Source of the DNA: Rhizobium leucaenae USDA 9039
Lineage (GTDB): Bacteria > Pseudomonadota > Alphaproteobacteria > Rhizobiales > Rhizobiaceae
Assembly: GCF_000426285.1 (NCBI RefSeq)
Contig: NZ_AUFB01000015.1
Coordinates: 62,001 to 126,000, forward strand
DNA length: 64,000 nucleotides
Direction of reading: 5' to 3'
The position numbers and the translations under genes are program-made. The notes beneath the pieces were generated by a model. It saw nothing but the letters and a program-made list of their open reading frames with translations, was not told the DNA's origin and made no database searches. This document shows, piece by piece, positions 17,456 to 24,485 of this stretch (positions within the stretch are counted from its first letter, which is position 1; every line of letters begins with the position of its first letter).

Positions 17456-18055
17456 ATGACAGTGCCGCTCATCCTTGCTTCTTCCAGCCCGTTCCGGCGG
17501 ATGCTGATGCAAAATGCCGGCCTGCATTTCGAGACGGTTGCGGCTGACATCGACGAACGCGCGATCGAAGCGCCGCTGGAGAAAGATGGAGCCAGCCCGG
17601 ATGCCGTGGCATTGGTGCTAGCCAAGGCCAAGGCGAAGGAGGTGAGCGATCGTTTCCCCGGCTCGCTCGTCATCGGTTCGGATCAAACGATGTCGCTCGG
17701 TGATGAAGTCTTCCATAAACCGAAGACGATGGCGGACGCCGAAAACCATCTGCGAACGCTGTCCGGCAAGACCCACCGTCTGAACAGTGCTATCGCGCTA
17801 GCCCGCAATGGCGACGTCATCTGGGAACACGTGTCCCACGCCGAATTGACCATGCGCGATCTCTCGTCTGATTTTATCCATCGTCATCTAACCCGTGTCG
17901 GCGATAAGGCGCTGTCGAGTGTTGGCGCCTATCAGCTCGAAGCCGAGGGGATACAGCTTTTCTCGAATATCGACGGCGATTATTTTACCATCGTCGGCTT
18001 GCCGATGCTGCCACTCCTTCAGCAGCTTCGCGAACTGGGAGTGATCGATGGGTGA
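17456..18055 (+). CDS. maf: Maf-like nucleoside triphosphate pyrophosphatase
   Basis: A 199-residue Maf/Ham1-superfamily nucleotide pyrophosphatase, which hydrolyses non-canonical or modified NTPs. The N-terminal signature is LILASSSPFRRMLMQNAGL (the S-S-P-R phosphate motif). GSDQTMSLGDEVFHKPKT, LSGKTHRLNSAIAL and the terminal part VGAYQLEAEGIQLFSNIDGD with FTIVGLPMLPLL follow. It overlaps aroE by 8 bp and follows ppsR by 35 bp. The exact subclass (YceF- or YhdE-like) cannot be settled by eye. Confidence 0.93.
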   Translation: MTVPLILASSSPFRRMLMQNAGLHFETVAADIDERAIEAPLEKDGASPDAVALVLAKAKAKEVSDRFPGSLVIGSDQTMSLGDEVFHKPKTMADAENHLRTLSGKTHRLNSAIALARNGDVIWEHVSHAELTMRDLSSDFIHRHLTRVGDKALSSVGAYQLEAEGIQLFSNIDGDYFTIVGLPMLPLLQQLRELGVIDG

Positions 18056-18905
18056 TTCACGTGAAACATTCGGCCCCAACGCCTTCGTTACGGGCTATCC
18101 GATCAAGCATTCCCGTTCACCATTGATCCATGGCCATTGGCTGCGCACACTTGATCTTGCAGGAAATTATCGTGCCCACGAGGTTTCGCCCGATGATTTT
18201 CCGGCCTTCATTGCCTCTTTGAAAGACGGGACAAGTGGTTTCATCGGCGGCAATGTGACGATCCCGCACAAGGAGACGGCGTTCAGACTGGCGGACCGGC
18301 CGGATGAATTGTCCAAGGAGCTCGGTGCTTCCAACACGCTCTGGCTTCAGGATGGCTCGCTGCATGCGACCAACACCGACGGGCGCGGTTTCACAGCCAA
18401 TCTGGATGAGCGCCATCCCGGTTGGGATCGTACCGACCGCGTGGTGATTCTGGGTGCGGGCGGCGCCAGCCGCGCCGTCATTCAAGCGGTGCGCAATCGC
18501 GGCATCGGGGAAATTCACGTCGTCAACCGCACTGTCGCTCGCGCGCGGGAACTGGCAGATCGGTTCGGCGAGCGTGTCCATGCCCATCCAATGGCGGCGC
18601 TCTCTGAGGTGATGCGGGGTGCCGGTCTCCTGGTCAATACGACCTCGCTTGGCATGGATGGCGAGGCGGCGCCGCAAATCGATTTTTCGCCGCTAGCTGA
18701 AAATGCCGTTGTCACCGACATAGTCTATGTGCCACTGAAAACGCCTTTGCTGACCCAGGCAGAAGAACAGGGCTTAGCCATCGTCGACGGTCTTGGCATG
18801 TTGCTGCATCAGGCTGTGCCGGGATTTGAAAAATGGTTCGGCAAGCGTCCGGTGGTGGATGAAGCGCTGCGGGCGCTGATCATCGCCGATATGGAAAAAC
18901 ATTGA
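18048..18905 (+). CDS. aroE: shikimate dehydrogenase
   Basis: A 285-residue NADP-dependent enzyme that reduces 3-dehydroshikimate to shikimate. Substrate-binding motifs are VTGYPIKHSRSPLIHGHWL, GGNVTIPHKETAF and NTDGRGF. The Rossmann glycine-rich loop is VILGAGGASRAVIQAV, and LGMLLHQAVPGFEKWFG lies near the end. Codons 2-7 (GDSRET) are written over a parS site at 18053-18068. It overlaps maf by 8 bp at its start and coaE by 1 bp at its end. Confidence 0.95.
   Translation: MGDSRETFGPNAFVTGYPIKHSRSPLIHGHWLRTLDLAGNYRAHEVSPDDFPAFIASLKDGTSGFIGGNVTIPHKETAFRLADRPDELSKELGASNTLWLQDGSLHATNTDGRGFTANLDERHPGWDRTDRVVILGAGGASRAVIQAVRNRGIGEIHVVNRTVARARELADRFGERVHAHPMAALSEVMRGAGLLVNTTSLGMDGEAAPQIDFSPLAENAVVTDIVYVPLKTPLLTQAEEQGLAIVDGLGMLLHQAVPGFEKWFGKRPVVDEALRALIIADMEKH
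18053..18068. promoter_or_regulatory. parS site 4
   Basis: TGATTCACGTGAAACA has one mismatch to the 16-bp parS consensus (A for T at position 3). It sits in the overlap of the maf end and aroE start, on the opposite side of oriC from sites 1-3. Confidence 0.82.
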
Positions 18906-19522
18906 TGATCCGCGTCGGCCTCACCGGATCGATCGGCATGGGAAAATCGACCTCCGGAAAACTTTTTGCCGAAGCGGGCATCCCGGTGAATGATGCCGAC
19001 GCAGTGGTGCATGATCTCTATGGTGGGGAAGCCGTGCCCTTGGTCGAAGCCGCTTTTCCGGGAACGACGCGGGACGGCGCTGTCGACCGCCAGGAACTTG
19101 GCCGCCAACTTGCCTCCGATCCCTCCGGATTCAAACGACTGGAGGCCATCGTTCATCCGCTGGTGCAGCGGCGCGAACGGGAGTTCTTGGACAAGCAGAC
19201 TGCCGCGGGCGCGGATATCATCGTGCTCGACATCCCCTTGCTATTCGAGACTGGTGCCGATGAAAGAGTGGACAAGATCGTCGTCGTCAGTTGCGATCCA
19301 CAGATTCAAAGGGAAAGAGTGCTTGCCAGGCCAGGCATGACTGAGGAAAAATTCAACATGATTCTCTCACGCCAGACGCCGGATGCGGAGAAGCGGGCAC
19401 GGGCAGATTATATCATCGACACCGGCGGCAGCATCGATGCGGCGCGGGAGCAGATAAAAGAGATCATAGCCGATCTGCGGCGGCAAGCGGCAGCCAACGG
19501 ACCGACAGGCGGAGAGCCCTGA
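18905..19522 (+). CDS. coaE: dephospho-CoA kinase
   Basis: A 205-residue P-loop kinase for the last step of CoA synthesis. Walker A is GLTGSIGMGKSTSGKLFAEA near residues 6-25, followed by VNDADAVVHDLYGG, HPLVQRREREF and IIVLDIPLLFETG. The later RQTPDAEKRARADYIIDTGG is a family hallmark. ATG 18905 overlaps the last base of the aroE TGA (TGATG), a typical coupled start; a TTG one codon earlier is possible. The C-terminal partner enzyme CoaA is 44 kb away at the window edge. Confidence 0.94.
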   Translation: MIRVGLTGSIGMGKSTSGKLFAEAGIPVNDADAVVHDLYGGEAVPLVEAAFPGTTRDGAVDRQELGRQLASDPSGFKRLEAIVHPLVQRREREFLDKQTAAGADIIVLDIPLLFETGADERVDKIVVVSCDPQIQRERVLARPGMTEEKFNMILSRQTPDAEKRARADYIIDTGGSIDAAREQIKEIIADLRRQAAANGPTGGEP

Positions 19523-19523
19523 T

Positions 19524-20240
19524 ATGCGCGAAATCATTTTCGATACGGAAACGACCGGCCTCGACAACAGAGCCGACCGTGTCATCGAAATCGGCGGTAT
19601 CGAGCTCTTCAATCACTTTCCGACTGGCAAGACCATCCATATCTATATCAATCCTGGCGACCGGAAGGTTCATCCGGATGCGCTTGCCGTGCATGGCATC
19701 ACCGACGAATTCCTGAAGGACAAGCCGTCCTTTGCAGACGTCGCCGATGAAATCCTCGCCTTTTTCGGTGAAGCGAAGTGGATCGCCCACAATGCGACCT
19801 TCGACATGGGCTTCGTCAATGCCGAATTCGCGCGGCTCGGCCGCCCGCCGATCCTGCCGGATACGGTGATCGATACGCTGGCCATGGCCCGGCGCAAACA
19901 TCCGATGGGGCCGAACTCCCTGGACGCACTCTGCCGGCGCTATGGCATCGACAATTCTCACCGCACCAAACACGGCGCGCTTCTCGACTCCGAATTGCTC
20001 GCCGAAGTCTATATCGAGATGATCGGCGGCCGACAGACGGCCCTGGGTCTCGGCAGCATCAACGGTTCATCTGCACGGTCCCGCCAGGTCGACGATATCC
20101 AAGAAATCGCTGCGGATATCTTGGTGCGACCAAAGCCGCTGGCAAGCAGATTGAGCGACGCCGAGCTGGAAGATCACGCCGCGCTGATCGCCAAACTTGG
20201 CGAAAAAGGCATCTGGTCGAAATACCGCGCCGCGAATTAA
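19524..20240 (+). CDS. dnaQ: DNA polymerase III subunit epsilon
   Basis: A 238-residue DEDDh 3'-5' exonuclease that proofreads for the replicative polymerase. Exo I is MREIIFDTETTGLDNRADRV (D and E of DTET), Exo II is WIAHNATFDMGFVNAEF, and Exo III is HGALLDSELLAEVYIEM with the catalytic His. NSLDALCRRYGI is the usual segment before Exo III. The C-terminal tail (about residues 170-238) probably contacts the alpha subunit. It starts 1 bp after the coaE stop and ends the ppsR-dnaQ run. Confidence 0.95.
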   Translation: MREIIFDTETTGLDNRADRVIEIGGIELFNHFPTGKTIHIYINPGDRKVHPDALAVHGITDEFLKDKPSFADVADEILAFFGEAKWIAHNATFDMGFVNAEFARLGRPPILPDTVIDTLAMARRKHPMGPNSLDALCRRYGIDNSHRTKHGALLDSELLAEVYIEMIGGRQTALGLGSINGSSARSRQVDDIQEIAADILVRPKPLASRLSDAELEDHAALIAKLGEKGIWSKYRAAN

Positions 20241-20276
20241 AGACATATTTTAAGCGCCCGTTCTAAGCGCCCAAAA

Positions 20277-20311
20277 GAAAATGCCCGGATCGAAATCCGG
20301 GCACTTCTATT
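20277..20311. terminator. bidirectional terminator between dnaQ and secB
   Basis: GCCCGGAT-CGAA-ATCCGGGC (20283-20302) is a perfect hairpin with a tetraloop. It is flanked by a T-rich right side for dnaQ and by AAAAGAAAAT on the left, which reads as a U-tract for secB. Confidence 0.8.
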
Positions 20312-20336
20312 TCCATCCATGGAATAAATCGAAGGC

Positions 20337-20819
20337 TTAGTTCGGAACCGCTTCGACCTGGGCGCGGGCCTGTTCTTCGGCAACGCGCTGGGTGAACATC
20401 TGCGCGAAATCGATCGGGTCAATCATCAGCGGCGGGAAGCCGCCATTGCGGGTGACGTCGGCGATGATCTGACGGGCGAAGGGGAAGAGCAGGCGCGGGC
20501 ACTCGATGAAGAGCAGCGGCAGCATGTGTTCCTGCGGGAAACCGGTGATGCGGAAGACGCCGCCATAAATCAGCTCGGTGTGGAAGAGAACCCGCTCGCC
20601 GTCCTTGGCTTCGGCATTCAGCGTCAGCACGACGTCGAAATCCGATTCCGACAGCGGATTGGCGTTGACGTTGACATTGATGTTGATATCGGGGGCATTT
20701 TCCCGGGCCTGCAGCGAGCGCGGAGCACCAGGATTTTCGAAGGAAAGATCCTTGGTGTATTGAGCAAGGATGGAAAGGCTCGGGCTGGCTGCGCCGTTAC
20801 CGCTGTTCTCGTTGGCCAT
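20337..20819 (-). CDS. secB: protein-export chaperone SecB
   Basis: A 160-residue tetrameric chaperone that keeps preproteins unfolded and delivers them to SecA. Family stretches are LSILAQYTKDLSFENPGAPR near residues 16-35, INVNVNANPLSESDFDVVLT, ELIYGGVFRITGFPQEHMLP, LLFIECPRLLFPFARQIIAD and GGFPPLMIDPIDFAQMF. The start is ATG 20817-20819, preceded by AGAGGAAA; an extension to 20852 lacks similarity. The strong export signal PPLMIDPIDF is standard for alphaproteobacterial SecB. Confidence 0.96.
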   Translation of the reverse strand: MANENSGNGAASPSLSILAQYTKDLSFENPGAPRSLQARENAPDININVNVNANPLSESDFDVVLTLNAEAKDGERVLFHTELIYGGVFRITGFPQEHMLPLLFIECPRLLFPFARQIIADVTRNGGFPPLMIDPIDFAQMFTQRVAEEQARAQVEAVPN

Positions 20820-20912
20820 GGGGTTTCCTCTGACGTCAATGGGTGTCGCCATCTAGCATTTCGAATAAGGGCTTACAACCCTTGAGGCTTTGCCCGTCCT
20901 TGACCGTTTTGC

Positions 20913-21443
20913 CTACTCTTCCAGGCGTTTTTTATCAGACCAGGGCGAGTTGCGATTGGGTTCGCGATGAAAATCGGTTTCGTCCAGATCGACGACATTC
21001 CCAGGTCCGCGCGGCCGCGTTTGCGAAGCGGGACCTGAGCCCGGACCTTGTGCGGCTCCGCGTCTGAAGGCACGCGAACTGCCGAGAACGACGATGCGTT
21101 TCCGCAGGACCTTCCAGGCGAGCTCACGGATCGCCGGAATGAAGAGCAGCAAACCGATAATATCAGAGATGAAGCCGGGTAGCATCAGCAGGAATGCCGC
21201 AACGACAATCATGGCGCCATGCACCATCTCGCGTCCCGGATCGCCGCCGTTGCGGCTCTCGGCAGAGATGCGCTGCAGGATGCCGATGCCCTGGATTCTA
21301 AGGAGAGCAGCGCCTAAGAGGGCGCTAAGGATCACCAGCCCCAACGTCGCCCAGACGCCGACCATCTTACCGACGATGACGAAGCCGGCGATTTCCGCGA
21401 GCGGCATCAGAAAGACGAGGATAGGAACGAGGGATAGGCGCAT
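20913..21443 (-). CDS. fxsA: FxsA family membrane protein
   Basis: A 176-residue inner-membrane protein of the FxsA family, whose E. coli member affects exclusion of phage T7 by the F plasmid when overproduced. Membrane segments are LVPILVFLMPLAEIAGFVIV (residues about 5-24), GVWATLGLVILSALLGAALL (about 29-48) and IVVAAFLLMLPGFISDIIGL (about 78-97), then LLLFIPAIREL. The C-terminus after about residue 120 is hydrophilic, Gly/Pro-rich and probably cytoplasmic. It is divergent from the Tim44-like gene and follows secB, so a role at the cell envelope is likely but unproven. Confidence 0.88.
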   Translation of the reverse strand: MRLSLVPILVFLMPLAEIAGFVIVGKMVGVWATLGLVILSALLGAALLRIQGIGILQRISAESRNGGDPGREMVHGAMIVVAAFLLMLPGFISDIIGLLLFIPAIRELAWKVLRKRIVVLGSSRAFRRGAAQGPGSGPASQTRPRGPGNVVDLDETDFHREPNRNSPWSDKKRLEE

Positions 21444-21588
21444 GTTAACGTGTCCTGGAAGCGGGCTTATACGCTTAGCGTTAGTCTATCGCGCGTAATA
21501 AAGATACCGGTCCGCTATTTGAATGATAGATCGATGCGGACTATATGGGGATTGAAACTCTTAATTTTAACGGCGGTTCCGATACGAG

Positions 21589-22290
21589 ATGGGTGCAAAC
21601 GACTTTGTGACGATCTTTTTCCTGGTGGCGGCGGTGCTGATCTTCTTTCAGCTCCGGAGCGTCCTTGGCCGCCGTACAGGGAATGAGAAGCCGCCGCGCG
21701 ATCTCTTTGGTTCTCCCGATTCGGCTACGGGGCCGACCGTACCGGATGCCGGCAAGGTGGTGACCCTGCCGCGCCGCGATACAGCCGAGGACGAGGACCG
21801 TTTTGCTGCCATCGACGCCTTCGCGGCCGCCGGTACGCCGCTCAACGATTCGCTGCGCGAACTGAGCAAGGCCGATCCCAGCTTCAATCCGAAGGAATTC
21901 GTCAACGGCGCCCGCATGGCCTATGAGATGATCGTCATGGCCTTTGCCGATGGCGATCGCAAGGCGCTGAAGGGACTGTTGTCGCGCGAGGTCTATGAAG
22001 GTTTCGATGCCGCCATTACCGAGCGCGAAACCAAGGGCGAAAAGGTGAAATCCACTTTTGTCGGCATCGACAAGGCCGATATCCTCAGCGCCGAGATGAA
22101 GGGCACTGAAGCCTTCGTGACGATGCGCATCGTCGGCCAGATGATTTCGGCGACCTATGACAAGGCCGGCACGCTGATCGACGGCGATGCCGAAGCCGTC
22201 GCCGAGATCAGTGATCTCTGGACCTTTGCCCGCGACAGCCGTTCGCGTGATCCGAACTGGAAACTCGTGGCGACCGAATCCGAACAATGA
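21589..22290 (+). CDS. Tim44/TimA-family putative adaptor protein
   Basis: A 233-residue protein with an N-terminal membrane anchor (FVTIFFLVAAVLIFFQLRSV, residues about 6-25), a disordered linker, and a Tim44-like domain from about residue 85. That domain reads FNPKEFVNGARMAYEMIVMA, GDRKALKGLLSREVYEGFDA and later SDLWTFARDSRSRDPNWKLV. Tim44-like domains bind membranes or partner proteins. In alphaproteobacteria this family sits beside mltA and secB, which suggests a role in envelope protein transport; the exact role is not known. It overlaps mltA by 4 bp (ATGA). Confidence 0.88.
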   Translation: MGANDFVTIFFLVAAVLIFFQLRSVLGRRTGNEKPPRDLFGSPDSATGPTVPDAGKVVTLPRRDTAEDEDRFAAIDAFAAAGTPLNDSLRELSKADPSFNPKEFVNGARMAYEMIVMAFADGDRKALKGLLSREVYEGFDAAITERETKGEKVKSTFVGIDKADILSAEMKGTEAFVTMRIVGQMISATYDKAGTLIDGDAEAVAEISDLWTFARDSRSRDPNWKLVATESEQ

Positions 22291-23405
22291 CGACCCCATC
22301 GCAGGATTTCAGGCTTGAGCCGGCAACCTTCGCCGATCTGAAGGGCTGGAAGGATGACGATCCTTCCAGCCTTTTTCGCGCCATGAAGGACTGTCGAGCC
22401 CATATCAGAGATGTGAAGCCCTACCGCACCGGCGCAGCCGGGTTGACCGCAAACGATCTCCTGACCCTGCTCGACGAGGCCAAAGATTATGAGCCCAAGG
22501 ACGCGGCCGAAGCCCGCGCCTTCTTCGAAGAACGCTGCCAGCCGTTCTTCATTCGTCGCGGTGATGGTGCCAGAGGCTTCGTCACCGCTTTCTACGAGCC
22601 GGAGATTGCTGTCTCCGCAACGCCGGACGAGAGCTATCGTTACCCCTTCTATCGCCGGCCAGACGATCTAATCGATCTCGACGACACCAACCGGCCTGCG
22701 AATCTCGATCCATCCTATATGTTTGGTCGCCTTAAGGATGGGATCATCTCCGCTTACCCCGACCGCGGCGAAATCGATCGTGGATACCTGGAGGGCAGGG
22801 GCCTGGAGATCGCCTGGGCGAAATCCAAGGTCGATGTCTTCTTCGTCCATGTGCAGGGAGCGGCTAGGCTGCGTTATCCGGATGGGCGGATGGGCCGCAT
22901 CACCTATGCCGCCAAGGCCGGCCATCCCTTCTCGGCCGTCGGTCGTCTGCTGATAGAGCGCGGTTTGCTCGACCGGGCGACGATTTCGATGCAGACGATC
23001 CGTGATTGGCTCTATGCCCATCCGCAGGAGGTCGACGAGGTCCTCTGGCACAACAGGTCCTACATCTTCTTCCGCGAGGCCGATGTCAGCGACGCCGCAC
23101 TTGGTCCGATCGCAGCGGCGAAGGTGCCGCTGGTCGCCGGCCGCTCCTTGGCGGTCGATCGGCTGATCCATACCTTCGGCTTTCCTTTCTTCATCCAGTC
23201 GGAAAGCCTGACGCATCTCGACAGCGGCAAGGCTTTCGGGCGGCTGATGCTGGCACTCGATACCGGCTCGGCGATCGTCGGCCCGGCGCGTGGGGATATC
23301 TTTACCGGTTCCGGCTACGATGCCGGAGAGCTTGCCGGTACCGTGCGCAACGATGCGGATTTTTATATATTGGTTCCGAAGGCGGCAGCTCAGAGGTTCG
23401 GCTGA
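22287..23405 (+). CDS. mltA: membrane-bound lytic murein transglycosylase A
   Basis: A 372-residue MltA-family enzyme that cleaves the glycan strand of peptidoglycan to form 1,6-anhydro-MurNAc ends. The MltA barrel is recognised from GFVTAFYEPEIAVSATPDES, YRYPFYRRPDDLIDLD, RGYLEGRGLEIAWAKSKVDV, FFVHVQGAARLRYPDGRMGR and LMLALDTGSAIVGPARGDIF, with the 3D-type C-terminal domain acids (LDTGSAI). No signal peptide or lipobox is visible before MTTPSQDFRLEPATFADL, which is odd for an envelope enzyme. It is coupled at both ends to its neighbours. Confidence 0.93.
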   Translation: MTTPSQDFRLEPATFADLKGWKDDDPSSLFRAMKDCRAHIRDVKPYRTGAAGLTANDLLTLLDEAKDYEPKDAAEARAFFEERCQPFFIRRGDGARGFVTAFYEPEIAVSATPDESYRYPFYRRPDDLIDLDDTNRPANLDPSYMFGRLKDGIISAYPDRGEIDRGYLEGRGLEIAWAKSKVDVFFVHVQGAARLRYPDGRMGRITYAAKAGHPFSAVGRLLIERGLLDRATISMQTIRDWLYAHPQEVDEVLWHNRSYIFFREADVSDAALGPIAAAKVPLVAGRSLAVDRLIHTFGFPFFIQSESLTHLDSGKAFGRLMLALDTGSAIVGPARGDIFTGSGYDAGELAGTVRNDADFYILVPKAAAQRFG

Positions 23406-23974
23406 TGGCTTCAGAACGACAGACCAAGGAACGAAAGCTCAGCACGGACGAACGCATCCTCTGGGGCAAGGTGGCGAAAAGCACCCGTCCGATGCCGGAA
23501 CGGCTCGCTGATATCGAGGCTTTCGACGAGGTTCTGGCGGCGGAGGCACAGGCGGTGGAAACTGCACGCGTCGCGAAGGCGGTTGTCGACCCGCAAACTC
23601 CGCCGGCACCCGCCAAACAACCCTCCGGCACACATCATCCGCTGGAACGCCCGGTCAAGCGCAAGATCGCCAAGGGCCGGCTGGCGCTCGAAGCGCGGAT
23701 CGACCTCCACGGGCTGATCCAGAGCGAGGCGCACGCCATGCTGCTGGATTTTCTGCTGCGGGCGCATCAGCGCGGCCTTCGCCATGTGCTCGTCATTACC
23801 GGCAAGGGCAGTTCGATGGGCAGCGAAGGCGCCTTGAAACGCGCCGTGCCGATGTGGTTTTCCAAGCCGGAATTCCGCTTTCTGATATCGTCCTATGAGA
23901 CGGCGGCGCAGCATCATGGCGGCGACGGCGCCCTCTATATCCGCCTGTCGCGGCTGAAGGGAGAGAGGCTGTGA
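23405..23974 (+). CDS. Smr/MutS2-type domain protein
   Basis: A 189-residue protein with a variable charged N-terminus (MASERQTKERKLSTDERILW) and a C-terminal Smr domain. Its signatures are EARIDLHGLIQSEAHAMLLD near residues 98-117 (the DLHG motif) and VLVITGKGSSMGSEGALKRA (the GKG motif). Free-standing Smr domains are found in DNA- and RNA-cleaving nucleases; the substrate here is unknown. ATG 23405 overlaps the last base of the mltA stop, and the end overlaps the downstream XRE gene by 4 bp (GTGA). Confidence 0.92.
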   Translation: MASERQTKERKLSTDERILWGKVAKSTRPMPERLADIEAFDEVLAAEAQAVETARVAKAVVDPQTPPAPAKQPSGTHHPLERPVKRKIAKGRLALEARIDLHGLIQSEAHAMLLDFLLRAHQRGLRHVLVITGKGSSMGSEGALKRAVPMWFSKPEFRFLISSYETAAQHHGGDGALYIRLSRLKGERL

Positions 23975-24336
23975 CCCCCTTCGGCGAAGCTGTCAGAAAA
24001 CTGAGGGCTCGTAAGGGTGTTTCGCAGAAGGAAATGGCCGCGGCCTTGAATGTGACTCCGGCTTATTTATCCGCCTTAGAACATGGAAAGCGCGGTACCC
24101 CGACGTTCGACCTGCTGCAGCGTATCGCTGGATATTTCAACATCATCTGGGACGAGGCCGAGGAATTGTTCCTGCTGGCGCGCTTTTCCGACCCGCGCGT
24201 CGTCGTCGATACCTCAGGCCTGGCGCCCGAATATACGGCCTTTGTCAATCGGTTGGCGGGCCGGATTCGCGGTCTCGATGCGGCAACGATCAGGGAGCTG
24301 TCTAAGGTTCTCGAAAATGCCGGTAAAAGCGGCTGA
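23971..24336 (+). CDS. XRE-family helix-turn-helix transcriptional regulator
   Basis: A 121-residue protein with an N-terminal XRE/Cro HTH: FGEAVRKLRARKGVSQKEMA then AALNVTPAYLSALEHGKRGT at residues about 4-43. The C-terminal part (residues about 60-121) is helical and not a known ligand domain by eye. The start is a GTG after GGGAGAGAGG, overlapping the smr stop as GTGA, so the two are translationally coupled. It lies 149 bp upstream of gyrB. Its targets are unknown. Confidence 0.88.
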   Translation: MTPFGEAVRKLRARKGVSQKEMAAALNVTPAYLSALEHGKRGTPTFDLLQRIAGYFNIIWDEAEELFLLARFSDPRVVVDTSGLAPEYTAFVNRLAGRIRGLDAATIRELSKVLENAGKSG

Positions 24337-24485
24337 AAACCGCCGTAATCCCCTGCTTTATGCCTGATATGAGGGGCCTTCCATTTGGAAGTTCGGGGCG
24401 AAACATCCTATATTCAGGGAAAGAAAAACCGCTGATTCGGCAGTGATTGGTGGTGTTCTCTAAAACACTGGAAAGACTTCAATAA

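Noticed and set aside
23405..24336. Smr-XRE pair as a toxin-antitoxin system
   Set aside because: Not called as such: the Smr protein has a normal housekeeping architecture and the pair sits in a conserved secB-gyrB neighbourhood; kept only as a low-interest observation.
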